From Candidatus Methylomirabilota bacterium (GTDB lineage Bacteria; Methylomirabilota; Methylomirabilia; Rokubacteriales; CSP1-6), in contig DATFYA010000114.1 of the NCBI GenBank assembly GCA_035315345.1, positions 1-52,750 on the forward strand: DNA of 52,750 nt, given 5' to 3'. The notes beneath the pieces were generated by a model. The model made no database searches and was not told the DNA's origin. It saw only the letters and a list, made by a program, of their open reading frames with translations. Positions 12,142 to 20,132 of the stretch are shown one piece after another. The first letter of the stretch is position 1; every line of letters starts with the position of its first letter. A program made the position numbers and the translations under genes.

Positions 12142-13468
12142 CCAGCCGGGCGAGTCGCCGCTCGGCCAGCTCGTGCAGAGCGGTGACCGCGGCGCCCCGT
12201 AGGATCTCCCCGCCCCGCTCGCCGTAGAGGCTGCCGCACGAGATGTAGCTCGGCGTGCGGAAATGCTCGGCGCTCACGAAGTAGCCCAGGTAGCCGTTGG
12301 CCAGCCCCGCCACGAAGGTGTGGGCGAAGCGCCCGCGCCCCGCGGCCTTGATCTCCTGGCCGAGCTGCGTGTCGAGCTCGCCGGGGATCGCCACCCACGC
12401 CGAGCGGCCGACCCCGACCGCCACCACGTCGGCGGAGGCGGGGAGCGCCGCGCGCAGGCCGAGCCGCGTGCCGCGCGGGATCCAGCCGCCCAGGCAGTTG
12501 CGCAGCTCGAGCCCGGGTGCGGGGAGCGCGGCAGTCTCGACCGCGGCGGTGAGCCGCTGCACCGGATCCGGCGCGATGCGCGGCCACGCGGCGAGCACGC
12601 CCGCGGAGAGCGCCTTGCCGATGGCGGCCACGCCGTCCCAGCCCCGCTGGCGCGGGCTCACGTCGCCCTCGGCGCCGTTGACGAACAGGGCGGGCGCTCC
12701 GAGCTGCTCCTCGATGCGCGCGGCCGCGTCGCCCATCACGTCGCCCGACAGCTTGAAGTTCTCCCGGCCGAGCGCGGTGCCGTGGATGGCGTAGTTCCAG
12801 ACGACCGCGATCGGACGGGCGTCGGTGCCCATCACCTTGAGCACGCCCAGCTCCGGATCGAGCGGCTCGTGCACGCGGCTGTCGGTCAGCCCGGCGATCT
12901 CGCTCCGTCCGGTGCCCACCGTGGCGGGCCGCTTGCGGCGCTCGGCCTGACGCGCCGCCTCCTCCATCGCCGAGAAGAGACGCCCGCGGACCCGCGGTGA
13001 CTCGCGATCCACCGCGATGAAGCCGAAGAGGTCCGAGCGGGCGAAGGCGCCGGGCCCGGAGTGGGTGTGCGAGGCCGCCGCCACCACCGCGGAGTAGCGC
13101 AGGCCCAGCTGATCGAGCCGCGCGCGCAAATCGGATACCAGGCTCGCGTCCATGCCGATCAGGTCGACGGTGATCCAGAGCACGCGCCCCCCGGCCGCCT
13201 CGAGCACGAGGGCCCTCGCCTTGATGGGATCGTGGACCCCGCGGCTCGGGCGGAACCAGAAGGTGTCGGGATGCTGTCCAAAGACGTCGGGGAGCCACGC
13301 GCGGCGGGGGAAGCCGCCGTAGCCGGCCAGCGGCGTGTCGTCGGGTAGGTCCACCGTCACGCTGGCCGCGCCCGCGAGGAGCCCGGCGGGTGCCGCGGCC
13401 GCGGGCGCCGCGGTCGCCGTCGCCAGCAGGACGAGGCCGGCGAGTGCGCGCCGGGCGCGCGCCGTCAC
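12125..13468 (-). CDS. Neutral/alkaline ceramidase-like N-terminal domain hydrolase, secreted
   Basis: Predicted zinc-dependent amidase of the neutral (non-lysosomal) ceramidase superfamily, exported by an N-terminal signal peptide (about residues 1-27, LVLLATATAAPAAAAP). About 447 residues, shorter than the 650-750 of classical ceramidases, so it corresponds to the catalytic N-terminal domain only. Motifs are VTVDLPDDTPLAGYGG, ASHTHSGPGAF (zinc His), WNYAIHGTALG (second His), FVNGAEGDVSP and VAIPGELDTQLG. The substrate is unknown; many such bacterial proteins are annotated as ceramidases without proof. GTG 13468 overlaps the holA stop (GTGA); GTG 13477 is an alternative. Confidence 0.8.
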   Translation of the reverse strand: MTARARRALAGLVLLATATAAPAAAAPAGLLAGAASVTVDLPDDTPLAGYGGFPRRAWLPDVFGQHPDTFWFRPSRGVHDPIKARALVLEAAGGRVLWITVDLIGMDASLVSDLRARLDQLGLRYSAVVAAASHTHSGPGAFARSDLFGFIAVDRESPRVRGRLFSAMEEAARQAERRKRPATVGTGRSEIAGLTDSRVHEPLDPELGVLKVMGTDARPIAVVWNYAIHGTALGRENFKLSGDVMGDAAARIEEQLGAPALFVNGAEGDVSPRQRGWDGVAAIGKALSAGVLAAWPRIAPDPVQRLTAAVETAALPAPGLELRNCLGGWIPRGTRLGLRAALPASADVVAVGVGRSAWVAIPGELDTQLGQEIKAAGRGRFAHTFVAGLANGYLGYFVSAEHFRTPSYISCGSLYGERGGEILRGAAVTALHELAERRLARLVKPGR

Positions 13469-14460
13469 ACCGCGCACAGATCGGCGACGAGCAGCGACAG
13501 CTCGGGCCGCGCGGCCCCGCCCATCTTCAGTCGCCGCTCGACTTCCCAGCAGCGGGCCAGCTGTCGGGCCGCGGCTCCCGGCGAGAGGCTCCGCGCCCGG
13601 TCGAGCAAGGCGGCGGCCGCCGCGGGCGGACGGCGCAGGCCCCGCGCGATATCCTCGGGCGCCCGCCCGGCTCGCAGGGCGCCGGCGGCCTGCCAGATGG
13701 CGCGTGCCTCGCGGGTCAGCATGCCGAGCACGGCCAGCGGCTCCTCGCCGCCGTTCAGGAGCGATTCGAGCAGGACGAGGGCCGTCCCGGTGTCGCGCCC
13801 GATCAGGGCGCGGGTCAGATCGAACACGTGACGCAGCCGGTGCTCACCCACCACCGCCCGCACCTCGGTCGTGGTGACGCGCCGGTTGTCCGGGCCGCCG
13901 GCGAGCGCGGCCTTCTCCACCTCGCCGACGAGCTGGGTCAGGTCGTCGCCCGACAGCTCCACCAGCATGGCGGCGGCGGCCTCGTCGAGACCGTAGCCGC
14001 GCGACTGCGCGTAGGCGCGCAGCCAGCCGGCGAGCGCGCGGCCGGTCGGGCTCGGCGCGCTGATCACCGCAGCGGCGGGAATCGCGCGGAGCAGCCAGTG
14101 CGACGGCTCGAGCAGGGCGTCGGCCTGGAGGATCAGCACGGTGGAGGGATTCGGGGCCTTCACGTAGGCGGCGAGCGGCTCCGCCGACTTCGCGGTGAGC
14201 GCGTCGACGCCGCGCGCGACCACCAGGCGGCGGGCGCCGAGCCACGGCAGCATGAGCGCCGACTGCACGATGCCGTCGGCGCCGACGCCCCGCGCGTCCA
14301 GGATCTCCCGCACGAGCGACAGCTCGGTCTGCCCGGGGAACATGGCGCGGCTCAAGCGCGCGATCGCGTCGTCGAGCAGGAAGGGCTCGGGGCCGTGCAG
14401 CAGCGTGACCGGAGGCGCCTGGCCCGCGTCCGCCGCCTTGACGAAGCCGGCGAGGTCCAC
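13465..14460 (-). CDS. holA: DNA polymerase III subunit delta HolA
   Basis: Clamp-loader delta subunit that opens the beta sliding clamp. The 331 residues have the N-terminal P-loop-like but inactive AAA+ fold (PPVTLLHGPEPFLLDDAIARL), ALMLPWLGARRLVVARGVD, LVELSGDDLTQLVGEVEKAAL and RHVFDLTRALIGRDTGTAL. The C-terminal collar helices follow. The GTG start at 14460 has no clear Shine-Dalgarno. It lies downstream of leuS as in many bacteria, but without an intervening lptE. Confidence 0.94.
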   Translation of the reverse strand: MDLAGFVKAADAGQAPPVTLLHGPEPFLLDDAIARLSRAMFPGQTELSLVREILDARGVGADGIVQSALMLPWLGARRLVVARGVDALTAKSAEPLAAYVKAPNPSTVLILQADALLEPSHWLLRAIPAAAVISAPSPTGRALAGWLRAYAQSRGYGLDEAAAAMLVELSGDDLTQLVGEVEKAALAGGPDNRRVTTTEVRAVVGEHRLRHVFDLTRALIGRDTGTALVLLESLLNGGEEPLAVLGMLTREARAIWQAAGALRAGRAPEDIARGLRRPPAAAAALLDRARSLSPGAAARQLARCWEVERRLKMGGAARPELSLLVADLCAV

Positions 14461-14535
14461 CGCTCAGGCCCGGGCGCCGGGATTCGAGGCCGGCCGGGAC
14501 ACTAGGAGCCGTCCGCCATCTCGCCCCGGCTCGGA

Positions 14536-17139
14536 TCAGCCACGGGTCACGATGTTGACGAGACGCCCCGGCACCACGACCACCTTCGCGACCTGGCGGC
14601 CGTCGAGCCACGGCCGCACCTTGTCGTCGGCGAGGGCCCGCTCGCGGATCTCCGCCTCCCGCGCGTCCACGCCGGCAGTGAGGCGGCCGCGCACGCGCCC
14701 GTCCACCTGCACCACGATCTCGACCTCGTCGCGAGCCAGCGCCGTCTCGTCCGGGCGCGGCCACGCCTGCTTGAAGAGGCTCTCGCGATGGCCGAGGGCC
14801 GCCCACAGCTCCTCGGTGATGTGCGGCGAGACCGGGCCCAGGAGCAGCAGGGTCGTCTCCACCGCCTCCCGCAAGAGGGCGGCGCGCGCGGGGCGGGGCA
14901 TGGTGTCGAGCGAGGCCCGCTCGAAGTCGTGGAGCGCGTTGACCAGCTCCATCACCGCGCTGATCGCCGTGTTGAAGTGGAAGTCGTGCTCGATATCGTG
15001 GGTCACCTTCCGGATCGTCTCGTGGATCGTGCGCCGGAACGCGCGGGCTGCCGATCCGCCCGGCTCGCCTTCGGCGGCACCTCGCCCGGCCACTGCTGAT
15101 CCGCTCGGCTCGCCTTCGGCTGCACCTCGCCCTGCCCCTGCTGATCCGCTCGGCTCGCCTTCGGCTGCACCTCGCCCTGCCCCTGCCCCATTCAGCTCGG
15201 CGAGGTGCGCGTGGACGAAACGCCAGACGCGGTTGAGGAAGCGGGAGGCGCCCTCCACCCCGCGGTCATTCCAGTCGAGGTCCTTCTCGGGCGGGGCGGC
15301 AAACAGCGAGAACAGGCGCGCGGTGTCGGCGCCGTGGCGGCGGATGAGATCGTCCGGATCCACCACGTTGCCCTTCGACTTCGACATCTTCGCCCCGTCC
15401 TTGATGACCATGCCCTGCGAGAGCAGGGCCTGGAACGGCTCGTCGACCTTCAGCATGCCGAGGTCGCGGAGGACCTTGGTGTAGAAGCGCGCGTACAGGA
15501 GATGGAGCACCGCGTGCTCGATGCCGCCGATGTACTGGTCCACCGGCATCCAGTAGGCGGCGGCCCCCGGCTCGAACATGCCGCGGTCGTAGGTCGGCGA
15601 GCAGTAGCGCAGGAAGTACCACGACGACTCCACGAAGGTGTCCATGGTGTCGGTGTCGCGGCGCGCGCGGCCGCCGCACTTCGGGCACGTGGCGTTGACG
15701 AAGCTCGCCACCTCGGCGAGGGGCGAGCCCCCCTTGCCGCTGATCTGCACGTCGCGCGGCAGCACCACCGGAAGGTTCTCCTCCCGCTCCGGCACCATGC
15801 CGTCCTTCTCGCAATACAGCACCGGGATCGGCGCGCCCCAGTAGCGCTGCCGGCTGATCCCCCAGTCGCGCAGGCGGAAGTTGACCTTGGCCTGACCGAG
15901 GCCCTTGGCCACCAGCCAGTCGATCGCCTTGCGCTTCGCCGCCTCGATGTCGAGGCCGTCGAGGAAGCCCGAGTTGATCTTCACCCCGTCGCCGGTGTAG
16001 GCCTGGTCGTCGGCCCACCCCTCGGGCCGCTTCACGGTGGCGACGATCGGCAGGTCGTGGGCCTTCGCGAAGTCCCAGTCGCGCTGGTCCTCTCCGGGCA
16101 CCGCCATGATCGCCCCGGTGCCGTAGCCCATCAGCACGTAGTCGGCGAGGAAGAGCGGGATCTCCCGCTCGGTGAACGGGTTGACGGCCCGCGCGGTGAG
16201 GCGGAGGCCGCGCTTCGGCCGGTCGGTGGCGAGCCGCTCGATCTCCGTCTCGCGCGCGACCTCGGCGCGGAAGGCGTCGATCCGGCTCCGCTCGGCCGCG
16301 TCGGCGGCCAGGCCGTCCACCAGCGGGTGCTCGGGCGCCAGCACCGCGTAGGTCATGCCGAACGAGGTGTCGGGACGCGTGGTGAAGATCGGGATCCGGA
16401 GATCGGGCCGACCCGCCACCGGCAGCGCGAACTCGGCGCCCTCGCTCCGGCCGATCCAGTTGCGCTGCATCGTCAGCACGCGCTCGGGCCATCCGGGCAG
16501 GCGGTCGCACCAGTCGAGCAGCTCCTGGGCGTAGTCGGTGATCTTGAAGAACCAGCCGTCGATCTCGCGGATCGTCACCTCGGAGTCGCAGCGCCAGCAC
16601 CGCCCCGCCTCGACCTGCTCGTTGGCCAGCACGGTCTGGCAGGACGGGCACCAGTTGACCCGCGAGCGGCGGCGATAGGCAAGCCCGCGCTCGAGCATCC
16701 GGATGAAGATGAGCTGCTCCCACTTGTAGTAGGCCGGGTCGCACGTGGCCACCTCGCGGTCCCAGTCGTAGGAGATGCCCATGCGCCGCAGCTGGGTGCG
16801 CATGTTGTCGATGTTCTCGTAGGTCCACACCGCCGGATGCACCCCGTTGTCGATGGCCGCGTTCTCGGCGGGCAGTCCGAACGCGTCCCAGCCCATGGGG
16901 TGCAGCACGTTGAAGCCGCGCATCCACTTGTAGCGGGCCAGCAGGTCGCCGATGGCGTAGACCCGCACGTGGCCCATGTGGATGCGCCCGGAGGGATACG
17001 GGAACATCTCGAGACAGTAGTACTTCGGCCGGCCCGGCTCTTCGGTGACCTTGAACTGCTTGCGGTCGGCCCAGACCTTCTGCCACCTGGCCTCGATCTC
17101 GGGAAAGGGATAGCGGTCCTGGCGATCGTCGAGGGCCAT
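14536..17139 (-). CDS. leuS: Leucyl-tRNA synthetase
   Basis: Class I aminoacyl-tRNA synthetase charging tRNA-Leu, with an editing domain. The 867 residues include the HIGH-type motif in PSGRIHMGHVRVYAIGD, zinc-knuckle WCPSCQ...CWRCDSEV, the CP1 editing domain (TTRPDTSFGMTYAVLAPEHP, GYGTGAIMAVPGEDQRDWDF), a second Cys cluster CPKCGGRA, and KMSKSKGNVVDPDD. Just after the catalytic core (HLAELN) three in-frame 15-residue repeats are inserted before the anticodon-binding helices (IHETIRKVTHDIEHDF). The start is ATG 17139 (MALDDRQDRYPF). No Shine-Dalgarno is seen, and a promoter ends only 11 bases upstream. Confidence 0.97.
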   Translation of the reverse strand: MALDDRQDRYPFPEIEARWQKVWADRKQFKVTEEPGRPKYYCLEMFPYPSGRIHMGHVRVYAIGDLLARYKWMRGFNVLHPMGWDAFGLPAENAAIDNGVHPAVWTYENIDNMRTQLRRMGISYDWDREVATCDPAYYKWEQLIFIRMLERGLAYRRRSRVNWCPSCQTVLANEQVEAGRCWRCDSEVTIREIDGWFFKITDYAQELLDWCDRLPGWPERVLTMQRNWIGRSEGAEFALPVAGRPDLRIPIFTTRPDTSFGMTYAVLAPEHPLVDGLAADAAERSRIDAFRAEVARETEIERLATDRPKRGLRLTARAVNPFTEREIPLFLADYVLMGYGTGAIMAVPGEDQRDWDFAKAHDLPIVATVKRPEGWADDQAYTGDGVKINSGFLDGLDIEAAKRKAIDWLVAKGLGQAKVNFRLRDWGISRQRYWGAPIPVLYCEKDGMVPEREENLPVVLPRDVQISGKGGSPLAEVASFVNATCPKCGGRARRDTDTMDTFVESSWYFLRYCSPTYDRGMFEPGAAAYWMPVDQYIGGIEHAVLHLLYARFYTKVLRDLGMLKVDEPFQALLSQGMVIKDGAKMSKSKGNVVDPDDLIRRHGADTARLFSLFAAPPEKDLDWNDRGVEGASRFLNRVWRFVHAHLAELNGAGAGRGAAEGEPSGSAGAGRGAAEGEPSGSAVAGRGAAEGEPGGSAARAFRRTIHETIRKVTHDIEHDFHFNTAISAVMELVNALHDFERASLDTMPRPARAALLREAVETTLLLLGPVSPHITEELWAALGHRESLFKQAWPRPDETALARDEVEIVVQVDGRVRGRLTAGVDAREAEIRERALADDKVRPWLDGRQVAKVVVVPGRLVNIVTRG
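15053..15187 (-). repeat. Three tandem 45-base in-frame repeats inside leuS
   Basis: Units at 15053-15097, 15098-15142 and 15143-15187. Units two and three are nearly identical; unit one has a few changes. Each encodes a Gly/Ala/Glu-rich 15-mer of the form GAGRGAAEGEPSGSA. The array replaces the short linker between the synthetic core and anticodon-binding domain and keeps the reading frame. Confidence 0.93.
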
Positions 17140-17150
17140 ATTGTCGCTGA

Positions 17151-17178
17151 TTTTTACACGCTTAGGTGGAGGGCGCAA
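17151..17178 (-). promoter_or_regulatory. Possible promoter of leuS, near-leaderless
   Basis: Minus-strand -35 TTGCGC (17178-17173), 16-base spacer, -10 TAAAAA (17156-17151). The expected start is near 17144, about five bases before the leuS ATG. Confidence 0.45.
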
Positions 17179-17188
17179 GAAACGGCTC

Positions 17189-17223
17189 GGGGGCTCCGGC
17201 GCGGCGATCGCGCAGGAGCCCCC
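17189..17223 (-). terminator. Hairpin terminator of the small secreted-protein gene
   Basis: Perfect nine-base inverted repeat GGGGGCTCC / GGAGCCCCC with a 17-base loop, starting 17 bases after the stop at 17240. On the minus strand it is followed by a weak GTTTCTT tract. The loop itself contains short complementary GC runs. Confidence 0.6.
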
Positions 17224-17239
17224 GGGAAATGCGAGCGGC

Positions 17240-17488
17240 TTACTTCTTCTTCAGCGAGAGGTTGATCACCTTGGCGGCCTCGTCCGCCTTGGCCACCGAC
17301 TCGGCGTGCTTGCCCGCATCGTGCAGCGCCTTGGCCTCGGTGGCCATGGCCGCGGCCTTCTTGGAGGCGTCATCCGTCTTGCCGGCCGTCGCGTCCTGGA
17401 TCTGCTTGATCAGGAGCGGGCACTGATTGGCCAGTGCCGGTGCGGCGGCGAACGCGATGACCGCGAGCGCCATCATGAGCATCTTCAT
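17240..17488 (-). CDS. Small secreted protein of unknown function, predicted helical hairpin
   Basis: The 82-residue protein has a clear signal peptide (MKMLMMALAVIAFAAAPALA, cleavage before NQ). The mature part of about 62 residues is rich in Ala, Lys, Asp and Glu with heptad-like spacing (AAAMATEAKALHDAGKHAES), suggesting two amphipathic helices. It has a single Cys near the mature N-terminus (NQCPLL), too far from the cleavage site to be a lipobox. ATG 17488 has a strong GGGAGGTGA six bases upstream, and a hairpin follows the stop, so this is a monocistronic and probably well-translated gene. I do not recognise a family; a periplasmic stress or chaperone-like role is only a guess. Confidence 0.8.
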   Translation of the reverse strand: MKMLMMALAVIAFAAAPALANQCPLLIKQIQDATAGKTDDASKKAAAMATEAKALHDAGKHAESVAKADEAAKVINLSLKKK

Positions 17489-18140
17489 CCGCGTCACCTC
17501 CCTTCGGTGTGATCCTGCCCGCATAACCCGTGTTGCCTCGGGAAAGTTCCCTCTCCCGGGGTCGAGTGGAGGTGATCATAGCCCAAACGTCGGCCCGGCG
17601 ACCCGCAAAGAAGTGCCCAGCCACGCGCGGTTGCGTGGTCATTTCACGATGGGGATTTGACGACAAGGGCATATGCTGTCTTTCGATGATCGTCGGGATC
17701 GCGGAGAACCCGACTGCGGCGCTCTGCACCGGCGAGCCCGAAACCTTGAATTGCGAATCACGGCCGGGTCGCGAGGACGTCGGCGCGGTGCAGCACGGTG
17801 CGAGGGCCGGTCACGTCACGGGTCGTCCCGGCGGCCCCCGCGATTCACCGGCGGTGTGTGCTGATTACGTGACAGATGAAAGCTGCGCGTGATGGCTCCG
17901 ATCAGGAATTCGGCGAAGGCGCGAGCCCGGCGGCCGCTCGACGGCCGCTCGTGAGCCACCCGGTGCCGACGGGTCACCGTCGCGCGGGCTCGAGCGGTCG
18001 CGCCGGATCGATTTCTCCTCCGCTCTCGGGCAGTTCCCGGCACGGCGACCGCTCCCACGGTGTGCCGGATCGGGTCGGCGCAGAACTTGCCGGCGCGCGG
18101 GGCCAGAGCTTCGCCAGGCCGTGCAAGAGGAGGAAACCGC
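17489..18140. other. 652-base divergent intergenic region
   Basis: No convincing gene in any frame: the open stretches lack coding-like composition and known motifs. It must hold the promoters of the small secreted protein (minus) and the GGDEF-like gene (plus), but I could not place convincing -35/-10 pairs. A short inverted repeat GGGAA-AG-TTCCC lies at 17540-17551. The plus-strand end carries GAGGAGG just before the GTG at 18141. Confidence 0.5.
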
Positions 18141-18662
18141 GTGGACACCGCAAGGGGGGAGCTCGTGGGCGAACTCACGGATGGTGAGGCGGGAATCTTT
18201 CAGGAAGAGGCGTTCCGCCACCTCTTGAGCCGCGAGGCATTGCGCGCGATTCGCTACCAGGATTTCTTCTCGGTCTGCCTGCTCCGACCGGATAGTCCCG
18301 GCGAACGCGGGGGCGTGTCCGAGAAGCTGGAGCGGGCGATGTCGCAGAAGATCCCGGAGTTCGTCCGCGCGACCGACATCGTGGGACAGCTGTCGTCGGC
18401 CATCGCGGTCATCCTGCTGCACACCGCGGGCGACGAGGCCCTGCGGGTGGCCGAGCGGATCCGCTCCAACATCGAGCAGGTCGCGTTCCGCGAGAATCCG
18501 GAGGGACGGCCGACGCGGCTCACGATCAGCGTGGGCAAGGTGTCCTTCCCGTACGACGGTCACGACGATGCCACCCTCCTCTCCCAGGCCATGGCGTATC
18601 TGCAGCAGGCCCTCGATCAGGGTGGCAACCAGGTGACCTACGGCCCTCGGAGCCTGGACTAA
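18141..18662 (+). CDS. Degenerate GGDEF-domain protein
   Basis: A 173-residue single-domain protein with the GGDEF fold but without the catalytic signature. The segment TDIVGQLSSAIAVILLHT aligns with the usual DxxxRLGGDEFAxLL, with SSAIA in place of GGDEF. The downstream features are kept: RVAERIRSNIEQ, LTISVGKVSFPYDG and the ALDQGGNQV end. It cannot be a normal diguanylate cyclase and is more likely a regulatory or protein-interaction module. The GTG at 18141 follows GAGGAGG by seven to eight bases. It is convergent with the neighbouring response regulator gene. Confidence 0.8.
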   Translation: MDTARGELVGELTDGEAGIFQEEAFRHLLSREALRAIRYQDFFSVCLLRPDSPGERGGVSEKLERAMSQKIPEFVRATDIVGQLSSAIAVILLHTAGDEALRVAERIRSNIEQVAFRENPEGRPTRLTISVGKVSFPYDGHDDATLLSQAMAYLQQALDQGGNQVTYGPRSLD

Positions 18663-18719
18663 GGCCGCGATCCACGCCCGTGGACGGGCCAGCCGGGTGC
18701 GGCGCCCGCGGAGGCGGCG

Positions 18720-20132
18720 TCAGCGGGAGTCGTGCTCGACGGACGTGAGCGCGTGCTTCTCCATCCGATACCGCAGCGTCTCGACGGAGATGCCGAGCAG
18801 TTGGGCGGCCCGTCGGCGATTCCCGCCCGTGGCCTTCAGCGCCTCCACGATGAGCGTCCGCTCCAGCTCGGAGAGGCTCAACCCGCCTCGCGAGAAGTCG
18901 ACCTTCACTCCGCCCCCGCCGCCGACCTCGACCGGGGCGCCACCCCGCGTGAGCGCGGGGAGGCCGAGCACGCCGGCCCCGATCTCCTCGCCTTCGTGCA
19001 GGAGCACCGCGCGCTCGATCACGTTGGCCACCTCGCGCACGTTGCCGGGCCACTCGTAGGCGCGCAGGGCCGTCTCCGCGTCGGGAGTCAGCCGCCGGGG
19101 CCGCCGATAGCGCCGGCCCGCCTCGGCCAGGAAGTGACGGGCCAGTGGCACCACGTCGTCGGGCCGTGAGCGGAGCGGCGTCAGGACGAGCGTCAGCACC
19201 TTCAGGCGGTAGAGCAGGTCGGCGCGGAACGCGCCCTCCTGGGCGGAACGATCGAGGTCGGCGTTGGTCGCGGCGACGATGCGGACGTCGACGGTCTTCT
19301 GCCGCAGCCCGCCGAGCCGGCGAACCGAGCGGTCCTCGATGGCCTTGAGCAGCTTGACCTGCAGCTCCAGCGGCATCGCCCCGATCTCGTCGAGGAACAA
19401 CGTGCCGCCGTCGGCGACCTCGAAGAGCCCGGGCTTGGCCGCGCGCGCGTCCGTGAAGGCGCCGCGCTCGTAGCCGAACATCTCCGATTCCAGCAGCTGG
19501 GCCGGAATGGCCCCGCAGTTCACCTCGACGAACGGCCGCTCCGCGCGCGCCGAGAGATCGTGAATGGCCCGGGCGACCAGTCCCTTGCCGGTCCCGGTCT
19601 CCCCCGAGATGAGCACCGGCGGCGCGCCGCCCGGGCCCTGGTCGAGCCCGGCCAGGCGCTCCACCTGCGCGCGGAGGCCGCGGGTCGCCTCGGAGGTGCC
19701 GACGATGCGCTCGCCGGGCGCCCCGCGTCCGCCCGCGCCCTGCAGCAGGTGCAGCTCGCGCTCGAGGCGGGCGTGGCTGCGGGCCCGCCCGAGCACGAGC
19801 GCCAGCTCCTCGAGGTCCGCCGGCTTGGTGAGGTAGTCGAAGGCGCCTGCCCGCATCGCCTCGACCGCGGTCTTGACGGAGCCGTGGGCCGTGAGCATCA
19901 CCACCGCGGCCTGCGGGGCCCGCTGCCGGATCTCGCGCAGCACCTCGAGGCCGTCCATGCCCGGGAGCTGGTAGTCCAGCACCACCAGGTCGGGCTCGGA
20001 CCGGTGGATGGCGTCGAGCGCCGCCTCGCCGGAGCCGGCCATCGCGGTCTCGAAGCCGTGCCGCGCCAGGTAGTCGCTCATGGCCTCGGCGAGCACGCGC
20101 TCGTCCTCGACGATCAGCACCGCGGGGATCAC
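18720..20132 (-). CDS. Sigma-54-dependent response regulator, NtrC/AtoC type
   Basis: A 470-residue activator with a receiver domain (1-120; [11 protein letters not shown], phospho-Asp in [27 protein letters not shown]), an AAA+ domain (about 150-385; Walker [17 protein letters not shown], Walker [11 protein letters not shown], Arg-finger region FRADLLYRL) and a Fis-type HTH (about 425-465, [20 protein letters not shown]). The sigma-54 contact loop reads GAFTDA instead of GAFTGA, a variant seen in some family members. The GTG at 20132 overlaps the sensor kinase stop (GTGA). Its target is unknown; the divergent TPR-led operon is a candidate. Confidence 0.95.
   Translation of the reverse strand: MIPAVLIVEDERVLAEAMSDYLARHGFETAMAGSGEAALDAIHRSEPDLVVLDYQLPGMDGLEVLREIRQRAPQAAVVMLTAHGSVKTAVEAMRAGAFDYLTKPADLEELALVLGRARSHARLERELHLLQGAGGRGAPGERIVGTSEATRGLRAQVERLAGLDQGPGGAPPVLISGETGTGKGLVARAIHDLSARAERPFVEVNCGAIPAQLLESEMFGYERGAFTDARAAKPGLFEVADGGTLFLDEIGAMPLELQVKLLKAIEDRSVRRLGGLRQKTVDVRIVAATNADLDRSAQEGAFRADLLYRLKVLTLVLTPLRSRPDDVVPLARHFLAEAGRRYRRPRRLTPDAETALRAYEWPGNVREVANVIERAVLLHEGEEIGAGVLGLPALTRGGAPVEVGGGGGVKVDFSRGGLSLSELERTLIVEALKATGGNRRRAAQLLGISVETLRYRMEKHALTSVEHDSR

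Noticed and set aside
17530-17892. 120-codon open frame in the large intergenic region
   Set aside because: No ribosome binding site or recognisable motifs, and composition is unlike the neighbouring proteins.
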